The notes beneath the pieces are model-generated. The model worked only from the letters and a program-made list of their open reading frames with translations, was not told the DNA's origin and ran no database searches. A stretch of DNA of 64,000 nucleotides from Pseudooceanicola nitratireducens. GTDB taxonomy: Bacteria; Pseudomonadota; Alphaproteobacteria; Rhodobacterales; Rhodobacteraceae. The stretch covers positions 70,355 to 134,354 of the forward strand of contig NZ_FNZG01000002.1 in the NCBI RefSeq assembly GCF_900109195.1, written 5' to 3'. The first letter of the stretch is position 1. The number at the start of each line of letters is the position of its first letter. Positions 63,894-64,000 of this stretch are shown here, piece by piece. A program made the position numbers and the translations under genes.

Positions 63894-64000
63894 CGGATTG
63901 CTCCTGCAAAATGGGTCGGATGCGGCCTAGCACCCCCACCCCTGATGGGCAAGCAAAGCCACCCGTCACGCCCCCTTTTGGCGCAAAAGCATGAACAGTT
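63894..64000 (-). other. ahcY 5' region, cut by window edge
   Basis: 107 bases. I looked for an SAH-type riboswitch and did not find its conserved core. No promoter is clear. Confidence 0.4.

Noticed and set aside
63894-64000. SAH or SAM riboswitch ahead of ahcY
   Set aside because: The conserved cores of these riboswitches are not found in the 107 available bases; the region is also cut by the window edge.

Overview
The window looks like chromosomal DNA of an alphaproteobacterium of the family Rhodobacteraceae (Roseobacter-type). The evidence is high GC, dense coding, a dnaA-dnaN-recF-gyrB block beside rpsT, the alphaproteobacterial order hemD / mitofilin-like gene / hemY, an FYDLN-acid protein, a malyl-CoA lyase of the Rhodobacter Mcl1 type, and a DgcN-DgcA D-glutamate module. 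There are no phage genes, insertion sequences, CRISPR arrays or rRNA genes.

Layout. 1-0.8 kb: a cut-off ACR3 arsenite exporter, divergent from an ArsR regulator. 0.9-9.2 kb: replication core on the minus strand (gyrB, recF, dnaN, dnaA, rpsT), with a LysE exporter and a VOC protein placed between recF and gyrB. 9.3-12.0 kb: an XRE-cupin regulator divergent from a DauA-like D-amino-acid dehydrogenase, plus an SDR. 12.1-16.7 kb: enoyl-CoA hydratase, mutM, a membrane protein, ubiE and ubiB. 16.7-22.0 kb: a phosphotransferase, then a small flagellar group (flgD, fliK, FlgJ-like, FlgN-like) that ends at a 31-codon stub of motB. 22.0-24.0 kb: an amidohydrolase and a lone sugar transferase. 24.0-27.0 kb: the dgcN-dgcA-dat D-amino-acid module, divergent from mcl1. 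28.4-37.8 kb: mostly housekeeping genes (accA, an rRNA methyltransferase, regulators, gamma-glutamyltransferase, an FAD-linked dehydrogenase, tRNA-Ala and tRNA-Met). 38.0-54.5 kb: chrA, then an aromatic and amino-acid catabolic region with homogentisate genes (fahA, hmgA and a divergent MarR), ALDH7, pepT, and a nine-gene phenylacetate operon paaI-K-X-A-B-C-D-E-Z, followed by tRNA-Thr. 54.5-64 kb: hemY, a mitofilin homologue and hemD, divergent from tsaD-gpsA-yciI-EVE-DUF1761; then GNAT, DUF2853 and ahcY.

How the genes work together. Aromatic degradation dominates the right half: PaaK activates phenylacetate, PaaABCDE epoxidises the CoA ester, PaaZ opens the ring, PaaI rescues thioesters and PaaX is the probable repressor. 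HmgA and FahA take homogentisate towards fumarate and acetoacetate. D-amino acids are a second theme (DauA-like enzyme, DgcN, DgcA, D-amino-acid transaminase).

Most notable observations. (1) The flagellar genes abut a motB gene broken after codon 31, which looks like one end of a large deletion in a flagellar cluster. (2) Four intergenic copies of a dispersed element share a GC-rich inverted repeat or stem, then GATATTT or GAGTATTT, then GGCAAGAnGATG; it abuts gene starts and may act as terminator and leader. (3) arsR appears to be leaderless, with its operator running up to the start codon. (4) Clear operators and promoters can be read at several divergent gene pairs.
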